Below, piece after piece: positions 1-6,397 of a DNA stretch of 13,509 bases. Location of the stretch: assembly GCA_003554345.1 (NCBI GenBank), contig PWGE01000437.1:1-13509 (forward strand). Direction: 5' to 3'. The notes beneath the pieces were generated by a model, which made no database searches, was not told the DNA's origin, and saw only the letters and a list, made by a program, of their open reading frames with translations. The stretch comes from T1SED10-198M sp003554345 [NCBI: Candidatus Sumerlaeota bacterium] (GTDB lineage: Bacteria; Sumerlaeota; T1SED10-198M). Position 1 is the first letter of the stretch. Each line of letters begins with the position of its first letter. The translations under genes and the position numbers were made by a program.

Positions 1-2100
1 CTTCGCTGTGGAACAACCGAGAGTTGGGTTTCAGCAAGTGGAAATGTCAATCAGACCGGACGCCGGCTATGGGTTTTTGAGAAAGATGATTTTGCCCCTT
101 TTCCCGACAATTTTGACTGGAGTACTGTTGACAGAATCCGTCTCTCCCCCTGGAAAGACCGCGCTGACTCCACCTATCTTCGATTTTATGAGATATATGC
201 CTATTCTCCCGGCATTTACATCGTCGAAGGCACCCGATCTCATTTTTCCTCCACTGCTGCCGATCTGGCAGAACAATTTAATTCCATTTTATCACGTCAC
301 CATCTCTCTCCTGCCATGATCACCGACATTAATGTTGAAGAGGGACGGCTCAAAGGTGCTCAACTGGCGATCTATCCTTACAATGATAATATTTCAGACA
401 AAGAACTGGACAGACTGGAAGAATTCGTGGATAGTGGTGGCAAAATCCTCGCTTTTTTTAACTTAAAAAGCGAGCTTGCTGATTTACTGGGTATAGATAA
501 TAAGGGATGGATAGAAGATCCCAATGGTTGGTTTCAGTCCTATCAGTTTGATGCAGATGATATCGACTTTTTACCTGAAAAAGTGACCCAGGATTCCTGG
601 AACATCCGACATGCCAGTCCATCACGAAAAGACGCACGAGTTATCGCCTGGTGGCATGATAGCACAGGAAGCCAGCAAGAATATCCCGCCTGGCTGCTTT
701 CCGATACAGGAGCCTTCAAGTCTCACATTATTCTTGATGAGGATCCTGAAAATACAGAACAGGCCATCATAGCCATTATGGGACACCTCTATCCCCGAAC
801 CCTGGAAGAGATGGCAAGAGGGGCTTTCCAGGATATCGGAAAAATAGCTTATCATGAAGAATATGAACAGGTTGTTTCTGAAATAGAGGCTCAGGCGAAG
901 ATTTCTCCCCGACATGAGGAAGCATATCACTATTTGAGGCATACCGACAATCTTCGAAACGCTTCCGCTTCCTATATGGAAGAAAACAGATACAGGAAAG
1001 CTTACGACAAGGCAATCAAAGCCCGGGAAGCCCTTATTGAAGCCTATGCGCGAGTACAGATCGGCAGACCCGATGAATTCAGGGCAATGTGGGAACATGC
1101 CGGAACCGGTATCAAGCCCGGTGACTGGGAATATTCTGTCAGCCTATTAAAAGAGGTGGGTTTTAATGCCATTATACCCAACCTCTTGTGGGGCGGTTCT
1201 GCTCATTATGAAAGTGAGTATCTTCCTGCCAGTGATGAGTACTATGAATATGGAGACCAGGTAGCCCAGGTGGTGGAAGCCGCTCATGAGAAAGACATGA
1301 GTATACATGCCTGGAAAGTACACTGGCGGGTCAACCGCGCTCCACAGGATTTTCAGGACCGGATGAGCAACGAAAATCGCCTTCAGAAAAATGTGGACGG
1401 CGAAGAAAGCGACTGGCTATGTCCTTCCCATCCTGACAACCAGGAACTTGAACTTAACAGCATGCTGGAACTGGTAGAAAAATACGATGTTGAAGGTTTA
1501 CATATGGATTATATCCGCTACCAGAATGAAGATTACTGTTATTGCGACGGTTGTCGGCAGCGTTTTGAAGAAGAGCGGGGAGAAAGTGTACCTGATTGGC
1601 CAGACGATTGCTATAGCGGTAATCTTCAGCAGGAATACATTGAATGGCGAGCCTCAAATATTACCAGGCTGGTTCGTTCAATTTCTCAGGAAGCCCGCAC
1701 CCTTGACCCTGATATTCTTATTTCTGCCGCCGTCACCGCCAACTATGAAAGGGACTGGAAACGATATGGCCAGGATTGGGTAACCTGGTGTCAGGAAGGT
1801 TACCTGGACTTTGTCTGTCCCATGAATTATACGACAAGTATTCACAGGTTCGAACGCTTACTTCAAAGACAGAAAGACTGGCTTCCAGAAGATATGATTG
1901 TGTATTCCGGTATCGGCGCTTATGTTTTATCTGCAGACGAAGTGATTGCTCAAATCAGAATGGTCCGTGAGTATAACCTGCCCGGTTTTGTACTCTTTAA
2001 TTATGACGAACAAGCTGCTGAGAATATCCTTCCTTACCTGGAAAAAGGAATCTTGCAGCATCACACTACTTCAGTCAGGGGCTATCATTTGTATCAATAA
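1..2100 (+). CDS. GHL10-type glycosidase, GATase-like N-terminal part (5' end missing)
   Basis: The frame is open from the first base, so the gene starts upstream of the window; 699 residues are visible. The ATG at 316 is internal, because the upstream codons read smoothly as protein. Visible order: a beta-rich stretch (about residues 1-85); an alpha/beta segment (about 88-165) resembling the class I glutaminase-like fold found in beta-galactosidase trimerisation domains, with the phrase FVDSGGKILAFF; a charged helical stretch (about 280-355); then a GHL10-type (DUF187) TIM barrel from about 358 (EFRAMWEHAGTG) through GLHMDYIRYQ (Asp503) to PGFVLFNYDEQ near 661. A CYCDGC cluster follows the DYIRY motif. 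The family is thought to hydrolyse polysaccharides, often peptidoglycan-like or complex glycans, but the substrate is not readable here. Location is unknown because the N-terminus is missing. The family call is firm; the N-terminal domain assignment is inference. Confidence 0.85.
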   Translation, partial: LRCGTTESWVSASGNVNQTGRRLWVFEKDDFAPFPDNFDWSTVDRIRLSPWKDRADSTYLRFYEIYAYSPGIYIVEGTRSHFSSTAADLAEQFNSILSRHHLSPAMITDINVEEGRLKGAQLAIYPYNDNISDKELDRLEEFVDSGGKILAFFNLKSELADLLGIDNKGWIEDPNGWFQSYQFDADDIDFLPEKVTQDSWNIRHASPSRKDARVIAWWHDSTGSQQEYPAWLLSDTGAFKSHIILDEDPENTEQAIIAIMGHLYPRTLEEMARGAFQDIGKIAYHEEYEQVVSEIEAQAKISPRHEEAYHYLRHTDNLRNASASYMEENRYRKAYDKAIKAREALIEAYARVQIGRPDEFRAMWEHAGTGIKPGDWEYSVSLLKEVGFNAIIPNLLWGGSAHYESEYLPASDEYYEYGDQVAQVVEAAHEKDMSIHAWKVHWRVNRAPQDFQDRMSNENRLQKNVDGEESDWLCPSHPDNQELELNSMLELVEKYDVEGLHMDYIRYQNEDYCYCDGCRQRFEEERGESVPDWPDDCYSGNLQQEYIEWRASNITRLVRSISQEARTLDPDILISAAVTANYERDWKRYGQDWVTWCQEGYLDFVCPMNYTTSIHRFERLLQRQKDWLPEDMIVYSGIGAYVLSADEVIAQIRMVREYNLPGFVLFNYDEQAAENILPYLEKGILQHHTTSVRGYHLYQ

Positions 2101-2131
2101 CTCTTAAAGGACTGCAGACAACGTGCAGAAT

Positions 2132-2150
2132 TGCCGGTTTCATTCCGGCA
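2132..2150. other. Short hairpin between convergent genes
   Basis: A 6-bp GC-rich stem (TGCCGG / CCGGCA) with a 7-nt loop lies in the 82-nt gap between the stop of the glycosidase gene and the stop of dtd, which converge here. Neither strand has a U-run after the stem, so it is not a classical intrinsic terminator. It may act as a weak or factor-assisted bidirectional 3' end. A second, weaker 5-bp stem (CTGCA / TGCAG) lies just before it at 2112-2128. Confidence 0.3.
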
Positions 2151-2182
2151 TAATGATAGGATAAAGAACGCTTCTTTTCAGT

Positions 2183-2626
2183 TCAATCGTTTTCCAACCA
2201 TAAAGTCACAGGCCCGTCATTTTGTAACCGTACTTTCATCATTTCCCCAAAAGCCCCTTCCTGAACATCGTAAGGAAAACGATCCCGGGCCAGGGCAACA
2301 AATTGGTGATACATTTCCCGGGCCGATTCAGGAGGCGCCGCTCCCATAAAGTTGGGACGATTCCCCTTACGGCAATCGCCATACAGAGTAAACTGAGAAA
2401 CAATAAGCAATGAACCTTCCACATCAAGCAAAGAAAGGTTCATTTTTCCCCGGCTATCCTCAAATATCCTGAGCCTGCTTATCTTTTTCAACATCCATTC
2501 CATGCTCTTCAGATTATCCCGGTCAGAAAAACCAATAAATGCCAGGATTCCCTTCTCAATAGAACCAACAACCCGCTTATCAACAGCTACAGAAGCAAAA
2601 TCAACTCTTTGTACCAGAGACCTCAT
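2183..2626 (-). CDS. dtd: D-aminoacyl-tRNA deacylase (DTD)
   Basis: Cytoplasmic homodimeric enzyme that hydrolyses the ester bond of D-aminoacyl-tRNA, and of Gly-tRNA(Ala) in characterised members, recycling tRNA and keeping D-residues out of proteins. At 147 residues it matches the family's usual length. Both signature motifs are present: SQFTLYGD at 77-84, followed by RKGNRPNF, and NDGPVT at 136-141 inside FGEMMKVRLQNDGPVT; this holds the Gly-Pro pair that reaches into the partner subunit. The start ATG overlaps the stop of the DUF1844 gene (ATGA), so translation is probably coupled to it. It is the last gene of the - strand unit that begins with ssrA. Nothing is truncated or missing. Confidence 0.97.
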   Translation of the reverse strand: MRSLVQRVDFASVAVDKRVVGSIEKGILAFIGFSDRDNLKSMEWMLKKISRLRIFEDSRGKMNLSLLDVEGSLLIVSQFTLYGDCRKGNRPNFMGAAPPESAREMYHQFVALARDRFPYDVQEGAFGEMMKVRLQNDGPVTLWLEND

Positions 2627-3030
2627 GGGGTCACTATGCGACCACCGGAACTGCCGGAAGAAGAATCATCTTTTCCCTTCTTTGCCTTCTCTCTCTCTTT
2701 TTGCTCGAACACGTACCTCATCCGCAAATCAGTGAGGCTCTGTTTTAGATAGGACTCCTCATCAGTATTCAGGTTGCCTTTCGTCTTTTCCTGGAGCATT
2801 TCCAGGATATCTATATGATATTTAGCAACATCAAGATCACGTTCATACTTATTGGTCATAGGATTGGCAATCATACCCAGCGCTATTTGCGCCTGGACAC
2901 TCAATCCATACAGAAACTGTAAAAAATTCAGTTTGCCAACCTGACCACCTTCTTCTTTATCTGAACGTTTCTCCTGACTCTTCCCTTGCTTTTGTTTTTC
3001 TTCCTGGCTTTTTTTCTGTTCTTTAGCCAT
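2623..3030 (-). CDS. DUF1844 domain protein
   Basis: A 135-residue soluble protein with no signal peptide or membrane segment. Residues 1-32 are a Lys/Glu/Gln-rich, probably disordered head. Residues about 33-108 match DUF1844: LNFLQFLYGLSVQAQIALG, then NPMTNKYERDLDVAK, IDILEMLQEKTKGNL and DLRMRYVFEQ. The tail is Lys-rich and then Gly/Ser-rich. The function of DUF1844 is not known to me; the family is small, helical and widespread in diderm bacteria. The start is set by a perfect Shine-Dalgarno sequence 9 nt upstream. The stop overlaps the dtd start by 4 nt (ATGA), and the lipoprotein gene ends 23 nt upstream, so the three are likely one mRNA. A role in translation or RNA handling would be guessed only from its neighbours. 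Confidence 0.9.
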   Translation of the reverse strand: MAKEQKKSQEEKQKQGKSQEKRSDKEEGGQVGKLNFLQFLYGLSVQAQIALGMIANPMTNKYERDLDVAKYHIDILEMLQEKTKGNLNTDEESYLKQSLTDLRMRYVFEQKEREKAKKGKDDSSSGSSGGRIVTP

Positions 3031-3038
3031 AAAGTCAA

Positions 3039-3047
3039 CACCTCCTT
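3039..3047 (-). promoter_or_regulatory. Perfect Shine-Dalgarno for the DUF1844 gene
   Basis: The - strand reads AAGGAGGTG, a full match to the 16S anti-Shine-Dalgarno, about 9 nt before the ATG at 3030. It fixes the start of the DUF1844 protein. It contrasts with the lipoprotein gene just upstream, which has no recognisable ribosome binding site. Confidence 0.85.
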
Positions 3048-3053
3048 GAAAAT

Positions 3054-3401
3054 TTAAAATATTTCGAGAATATCTTCCTCTTCCATTTTGAAATGCAATT
3101 CTTCACGATATGTCATACGTATGGGGAGAACTTCCCAGATGAAATCCACAGGTATCCATAGATAAAAAGGAGCTCTGATACGCCTTTTCTCATCCAGGGT
3201 TTCATAGCCTTCTTTCTGAAGAGTAAACTGATGATAACCAAACCAGTCGAAGTCAAATTCTACGGGTGTTTCTCCCTGAAAATCATAGTTATAGTAGACA
3301 TCGGCTCCTTCCGGTTCGGAAGTAACCTGTATTTTACGCTGAGTACTCATACACCCGCATAAAAAAAAGATGACAAGGAAAGCCGTAGTAAATAATTTCA
3401 T
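3054..3401 (-). CDS. PEGA-domain lipoprotein
   Basis: A 115-residue predicted lipoprotein. Residues 1-17 form a lipoprotein signal (MKLFTT, hydrophobic core, lipobox LCGC with Cys17 as the lipidated residue). Residues about 24-70 form a PEGA domain: QVTSEPEGADVYYNYDFQG, then TPVEF, and a KEGYETL strand. PEGA domains are small beta folds of envelope proteins and are thought to be structural or binding modules. After it comes a hydrophobic stretch, APFYLWIPVDFIWEVLPI (about 78-95), then an acidic C-terminus. The start is certain in one sense: the codon immediately upstream in frame is TGA, so this ATG is the first available. It lies only 9 nt after the last base aligned with the tmRNA 3' end, and no Shine-Dalgarno is present. 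The partner or target is unknown. Confidence 0.88.
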   Translation of the reverse strand: MKLFTTAFLVIFFLCGCMSTQRKIQVTSEPEGADVYYNYDFQGETPVEFDFDWFGYHQFTLQKEGYETLDEKRRIRAPFYLWIPVDFIWEVLPIRMTYREELHFKMEEEDILEIF

Positions 3402-3410
3402 TCACAAATT

Positions 3411-3769
3411 CAGTGGAGGCGGTGGGAATCGAACCCACGTCCAGAGACTTCGAACCGGAGTCTTGTTACATGCTTAGCCTGTTTTTTTGTACCAGGCAGG
3501 ATGCACCAACAGGCAGGGTGTTCCTACCGGCTCAGCAGTAAGAATTTCCCCGCTGGAGCCCCTGCTGACAGGTCCCGCGAGTAGCCTGCTGATCGTCGCC
3601 CTTTTCCCTCCCGCAGGCAAGGCCGGGAAAGGACGGCTGCGTTAATTACGCAGCAAGTGCGTAGTTGTTGTCTGCACTTAAATTTTGATCCGCCGTGTTT
3701 TACGAGGTGCAGCGGAACCTCGGCATGAAACTCCTGATCCTCATGTCTCTGTCGAATCCATTCGCCCCC
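3411..3769 (-). ncRNA. ssrA: tmRNA (transfer-messenger RNA)
   Basis: With SmpB this RNA rescues stalled ribosomes and tags the nascent chain for proteolysis. The 5' end reads GGGGGCGAATGGATTCGACA and pairs as a 7-bp acceptor stem (one G-U) with CGCCTCC at the 3' end; the discriminator A is at 3414. The T arm is canonical (GTGGG, TTCGATT loop, CCCAC). The conserved GGCTAAGCATGTA segment lies upstream of it. The tag reading frame encodes ADNNYALAA and stop, with the stop in the loop of a 7-bp hairpin (GCTGCGT / ACGCAGC). The length, about 356 nt to the discriminator, is normal for a one-piece tmRNA. The bases after the discriminator are CTG rather than CCA, so CCA is apparently not encoded. The PEGA lipoprotein gene starts 9 nt downstream. 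Confidence 0.97.
3646..3675 (-). other. tmRNA proteolysis-tag reading frame (ADNNYALAA)
   Basis: The resume codon GCA is at 3675-3673, followed by GAC AAC AAC TAC GCA CTT GCT GCG and TAA. The terminal YALAA is the usual ClpXP/FtsH degron. With nine encoded residues it is one codon shorter than the E. coli tag ANDENYALAA. The bases before the resume codon, TTTAAGT, fit the A/U-rich positioning element normally found there. Confidence 0.93.
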
Positions 3770-3796
3770 ATTTCTTTCAGGACGATTTCTACCTTT

Positions 3797-3825
3797 ATTA
3801 TAACATAATACCTTTTTTTTTGCAA
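3797..3825 (-). promoter_or_regulatory. ssrA promoter, sigma-70 type
   Basis: On the - strand: -35 TTGCAA (3825-3820), a 17-nt spacer, and a perfect -10 TATAAT (3802-3797) preceded by TG at the extended -10 position (TGTTATAAT). Transcription would start near 3790, giving a leader of about 20 nt that must be removed, presumably by RNase P, to expose the mature 5' end at 3769. The strength of the elements fits an abundant stable RNA. It probably also drives the protein genes downstream of ssrA. Confidence 0.8.
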
Positions 3826-4020
3826 AGTATCTTTTCCGAATGTTCCTCTTTTTTATTGCCTTACATTTCTTACTGCTTCCGGAAATGAACCAAAAAAACT
3901 CGTCAGAAAACTTTTATGTTTTTCTTTCCGTATTTTCAGACAAGAACTTTATCCTTCTATTTCATTTCAGACAATCCTTTTTTCTTGCAAGTCATAACTT
4001 CAATTTAGAGTTAAATAAGC
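3826..4020. other. AT-rich divergent intergenic region, no gene seen
   Basis: This lies between the ssrA promoter and the dgt promoter. Short open frames here are rich in Phe, Leu and Ser from T-runs, lack ribosome binding sites, and do not resemble proteins. I see no convincing hairpin, operator or RNA gene. The T-rich tract upstream of the ssrA -35 could serve as an UP-like element, but this is speculation. Confidence 0.5.
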
Positions 4021-4026
4021 TATAAT
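3999..4026 (+). promoter_or_regulatory. Probable dgt promoter
   Basis: A perfect -10 TATAAT at 4021-4026 stands 16 nt after a weak -35-like TTCAAT (3999-4004). A start near 4033 gives a leader of about 26 nt that carries the dgt ribosome binding site. The -10 is convincing; the -35 is poor, so an activator or low strength is possible. Confidence 0.5.
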
Positions 4027-4043
4027 TGCTCTTATTATTTTAT

Positions 4044-4052
4044 GAAGAGGTG
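4044..4052 (+). promoter_or_regulatory. Ribosome binding site that sets the dgt start
   Basis: GAAGAGGTG lies 6 nt before the ATG at 4059. It supports that ATG over the in-frame TTG at 4026, which would sit inside the -10 region. Confidence 0.75.
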
Positions 4053-4058
4053 AATGTA

Positions 4059-5228
4059 ATGAAATATCAGATATTAAATAAGGAGCATCAGGAACATATC
4101 GAACAGGAGAAACTTGCCCCTTATGCCATGAAAAGTAAAGATACGCTGGGCAGACGGTACCCGCAATCTCCTGAGCTGATGCGTACTGAGTACCAACGAG
4201 ACCGTGATAGGATCATTCATTCCACCGCTTTCCGAAGATTGAAATATAAAACACAGGTCTATGTAATATATGAAGGGGATTACTATCGCACCCGCCTTAC
4301 CCACACGCTGGAAGTATCTCAGCTTGCCCGCTCTCTAAGCGCGTATCTGAATCTCAACCAGGATCTTACGGAAGCTATTTCTCTTGCCCACGACCTGGGC
4401 CATACTCCTTTCGGACACAAGGGAGAAGTAGCCATGAACAGGTTAATGAAAGATGAAGGAGGGTTTGAACACAACAGTCAAAGCCTGCGGGTGGTAGAAC
4501 TCTTAGAGGAACGCTATCCAGATATTCCGGGATTAAACCTTACTTTTGAAGTACGGGAAGGTCTTATTAAACATACTACTGCTTATGATCAGCCCCGAAA
4601 AAATGACTATCTGCCTGACAGGTCCCCCACTCTCGAAAGTCAGGTGGTTAATGTGGCGGATGAAATCGCCTTTAATAACCATGATCTTGACGATGCTTTG
4701 AAAGCTCAGCTTATTGAACTGGAAGATCTGAAACAATTCCCCTGGCTCTGGTCTATCTTCACTCAAATGAAAAAGAAATATCCCGAGGTGCCGGATAAAT
4801 TTTTAAAGTATAAAATAATTACCACCTTAATCGACGACCAGGTTCAGGATATTCTGCAAACCACCCTCGCTCATTTTAAGAAACATAAGATCCAATCTCT
4901 GGAAGATGTGAGAAACTGCCCGGTCCAGCTGGTCAACTTTTCTCCTGAAATGCATGAAAAATTACAGGAACTCAAAAAGTTTTTGTATGCCAATGTTTAC
5001 CATCATCCACGCGTTATAAAAATATCTCTGAAAGCGGAAGCTTTTATCACCCGTCTCTTCGAATGGTACAGCAAGCACCCTGAACAACTTCCCAAAAAGC
5101 ATCAGCAAAAACTAAAAGAGGGCTTTGATAGTAAGAAAAGAATTATTTGCGATTATATAGCCGGAATGACCGACCGATACGTAAATGATGAGTATCGTCG
5201 CTGCTTTGAACCCTTCGAAATAATGTAA
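4059..5228 (+). CDS. dgt: dGTPase-like dNTP triphosphohydrolase (HD domain)
   Basis: A 389-residue cytoplasmic enzyme of the dGTP triphosphohydrolase family, which cleaves dNTPs to deoxynucleoside and triphosphate and so tunes the dNTP pool. The HD-domain metal ligands are visible: His82 in TRLTHTLEV, His111-Asp112 in AHDLGHTPFGH, and Asp201 in VADEIAFNNHDLDD. The preceding segment RDRDRIIHSTAFRRLKYKTQV is the family's typical N-terminal signature. Length fits the shorter 'type 2' dGTPase-like proteins rather than the roughly 500-residue E. coli Dgt, so preference for dGTP alone should not be assumed. It is the first gene of the long + strand run, with its own promoter, and the acetyltransferase gene starts 7 nt after its stop. 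Confidence 0.95.
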   Translation: MKYQILNKEHQEHIEQEKLAPYAMKSKDTLGRRYPQSPELMRTEYQRDRDRIIHSTAFRRLKYKTQVYVIYEGDYYRTRLTHTLEVSQLARSLSAYLNLNQDLTEAISLAHDLGHTPFGHKGEVAMNRLMKDEGGFEHNSQSLRVVELLEERYPDIPGLNLTFEVREGLIKHTTAYDQPRKNDYLPDRSPTLESQVVNVADEIAFNNHDLDDALKAQLIELEDLKQFPWLWSIFTQMKKKYPEVPDKFLKYKIITTLIDDQVQDILQTTLAHFKKHKIQSLEDVRNCPVQLVNFSPEMHEKLQELKKFLYANVYHHPRVIKISLKAEAFITRLFEWYSKHPEQLPKKHQQKLKEGFDSKKRIICDYIAGMTDRYVNDEYRRCFEPFEIM

Positions 5229-5235
5229 ACAACAG

Positions 5236-6201
5236 ATGGATTACAGGCAACTCATACACAATTATTTTTCACAACGACCCTTCAAAGAACCTTATTTCCA
5301 GTATCTGCAGGCAGATAACCGTCCTTTTTTGAAGAAAACAGTCGACAGGGTTTGCCGGCAAATAGACAACCCACAGGGTCATCTCTTTTTACCTCCTGAC
5401 AGGAGTCTACTTTTTTATGCCGTTCCCAACCAGTTTCGCTCATCAGTTTACGGGGAGCCCTGTTATAGTGTCCCCACCTGTCTTACCCTGCAACAAGAAG
5501 GGTTCAGAAAGAACTGGCCCCTCCTTCGCAATCAACTTCCCACCGGTATTTATGAGATTCAAAAAGATTTTATTCTTCATAACGAATGGCAGGAATACAT
5601 TCAAGCCGGCGCTTTTTCACCTGGTATCGGTTTAAAAATGGTGTTAAAAAGAGAAAATGCTCCATCATCGAAAGACCTACCCCCTTCAATAAACATCAGA
5701 CCCGCCAGACCTGAGGATCATGCTTCTATTCAGGAAATCATCAGCGAATATCAGGGGAACTATCTCTTCCACTCTCCTTTCTTAACCAGAAGTGCCACTA
5801 CCATATTGTTTCGTAAATGGGTGGATTTTGCTACCGAAGAGCTGGGCAGCAAGCTATATGTTATGACCGAGGAGAAAAGAGTGGTCGGCTTACTCAATTG
5901 CATGGAAGCCTCTTCTTTTTCCCGGCAGATTGGCAGGAAAGTAGGAATAATAGATTTCATTATTTTGAAAACTTCCTGCAGGGGAAAAAGATATGGTGAT
6001 CATCTCCTCCTGTATGGTATACATAACATATTTTCTGACTATGATTTCATCGAATTACAGACATCACTGCAAAACCTTCAGGCAGTAAACTTTTATACCC
6101 GTCACCAGTTTCGACTTCTGGACAGACGTGTTATCATTCATTTCAAAATATACCCTTCCCGCAATAGCGCCACATATACCGGGAAAATAACGAAAAGTTG
6201 A
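5236..6201 (+). CDS. Two-part protein with C-terminal GNAT acetyltransferase domain
   Basis: 321 residues, soluble. The N-terminal half (about 1-148) has no family I recognise. The C-terminal half (about 150-310) is a GNAT N-acetyltransferase: INIRPARPEDHASIQEII begins it, DFIILKTSCRGKRYGDHLL holds the acetyl-CoA loop (Arg249-Gly254), and ELQTSLQNLQAVNFYTRHQF is the typical last strand-helix pair. The loop reads R-G-K-R-Y-G where R/Q-x-x-G-x-G/A is usual, so the first glycine is replaced by Arg252. The overall plan, an extra N-terminal domain plus GNAT, resembles sugar-nucleotide amine acetyltransferases such as WecD, but the substrate cannot be read. The ATG follows the dgt stop by 7 nt, with no clear Shine-Dalgarno and a stop in frame 15 nt upstream, so it probably relies on coupling to dgt. 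Confidence 0.82.
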   Translation: MDYRQLIHNYFSQRPFKEPYFQYLQADNRPFLKKTVDRVCRQIDNPQGHLFLPPDRSLLFYAVPNQFRSSVYGEPCYSVPTCLTLQQEGFRKNWPLLRNQLPTGIYEIQKDFILHNEWQEYIQAGAFSPGIGLKMVLKRENAPSSKDLPPSINIRPARPEDHASIQEIISEYQGNYLFHSPFLTRSATTILFRKWVDFATEELGSKLYVMTEEKRVVGLLNCMEASSFSRQIGRKVGIIDFIILKTSCRGKRYGDHLLLYGIHNIFSDYDFIELQTSLQNLQAVNFYTRHQFRLLDRRVIIHFKIYPSRNSATYTGKITKS

Positions 6202-6397
6202 AGTGTTTTTTTAAGGAGGGATGTTAAAAGCAAAAATGAACACCTTATAATCTTCAACAAATTGCAGGAGAAAGTTATCAGCTTCAATTATTTCTCCGGA
6301 ATTAATAATGATGTTATTGCAATTAGAAAACATAGGATTATATTTAGAAGGAAGAGAAACAATTGAAGAAAAACTGATTTTTATGTGGTGAAGTAAG
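6202..6397 (+). other. AT-rich gap with a hairpin, no gene assigned
   Basis: This 196-nt gap interrupts an otherwise tight gene run. It begins with a T-run and a strong Shine-Dalgarno-like AAGGAGGG (6213-6220) that directly abuts an ATG, which opens only ten codons. A 7-bp stem (GGAGAAA at 6267-6273, TTTCTCC at 6291-6297) closes a 17-nt loop. A 24-codon frame begins at 6309 and ends just before the FHA gene, with only a weak ribosome binding site. No recognisable promoter or protein family is seen. It could be a leader region, a decayed small gene, or spacer. Confidence 0.4.

Noticed and set aside
622-1098. A 158-codon - strand frame inside the glycosidase gene
   Set aside because: It is antisense to clearly coding sequence and has a Cys/Phe/Ser-rich composition typical of such shadows.
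316-2100. A complete gene starting at the ATG at 316
   Set aside because: The same frame is open back to base 1 and reads as sensible protein, so the gene is cut by the window edge and this ATG is internal.
2132-2150. Intrinsic terminator between the glycosidase gene and dtd
   Set aside because: The 6-bp stem has no U-run on either side, so it is listed only as a hairpin.
3685-4025. Short + strand frames between ssrA and dgt
   Set aside because: One covers the tmRNA 5' half in antisense, and the other is a Phe/Leu-rich reading of T-rich spacer without a ribosome binding site.
4026-4058. TTG at 4026 as the dgt start
   Set aside because: It overlaps the TATAAT at 4021-4026 and lacks a ribosome binding site; the ATG at 4059 has GAAGAGGTG 6 nt upstream.
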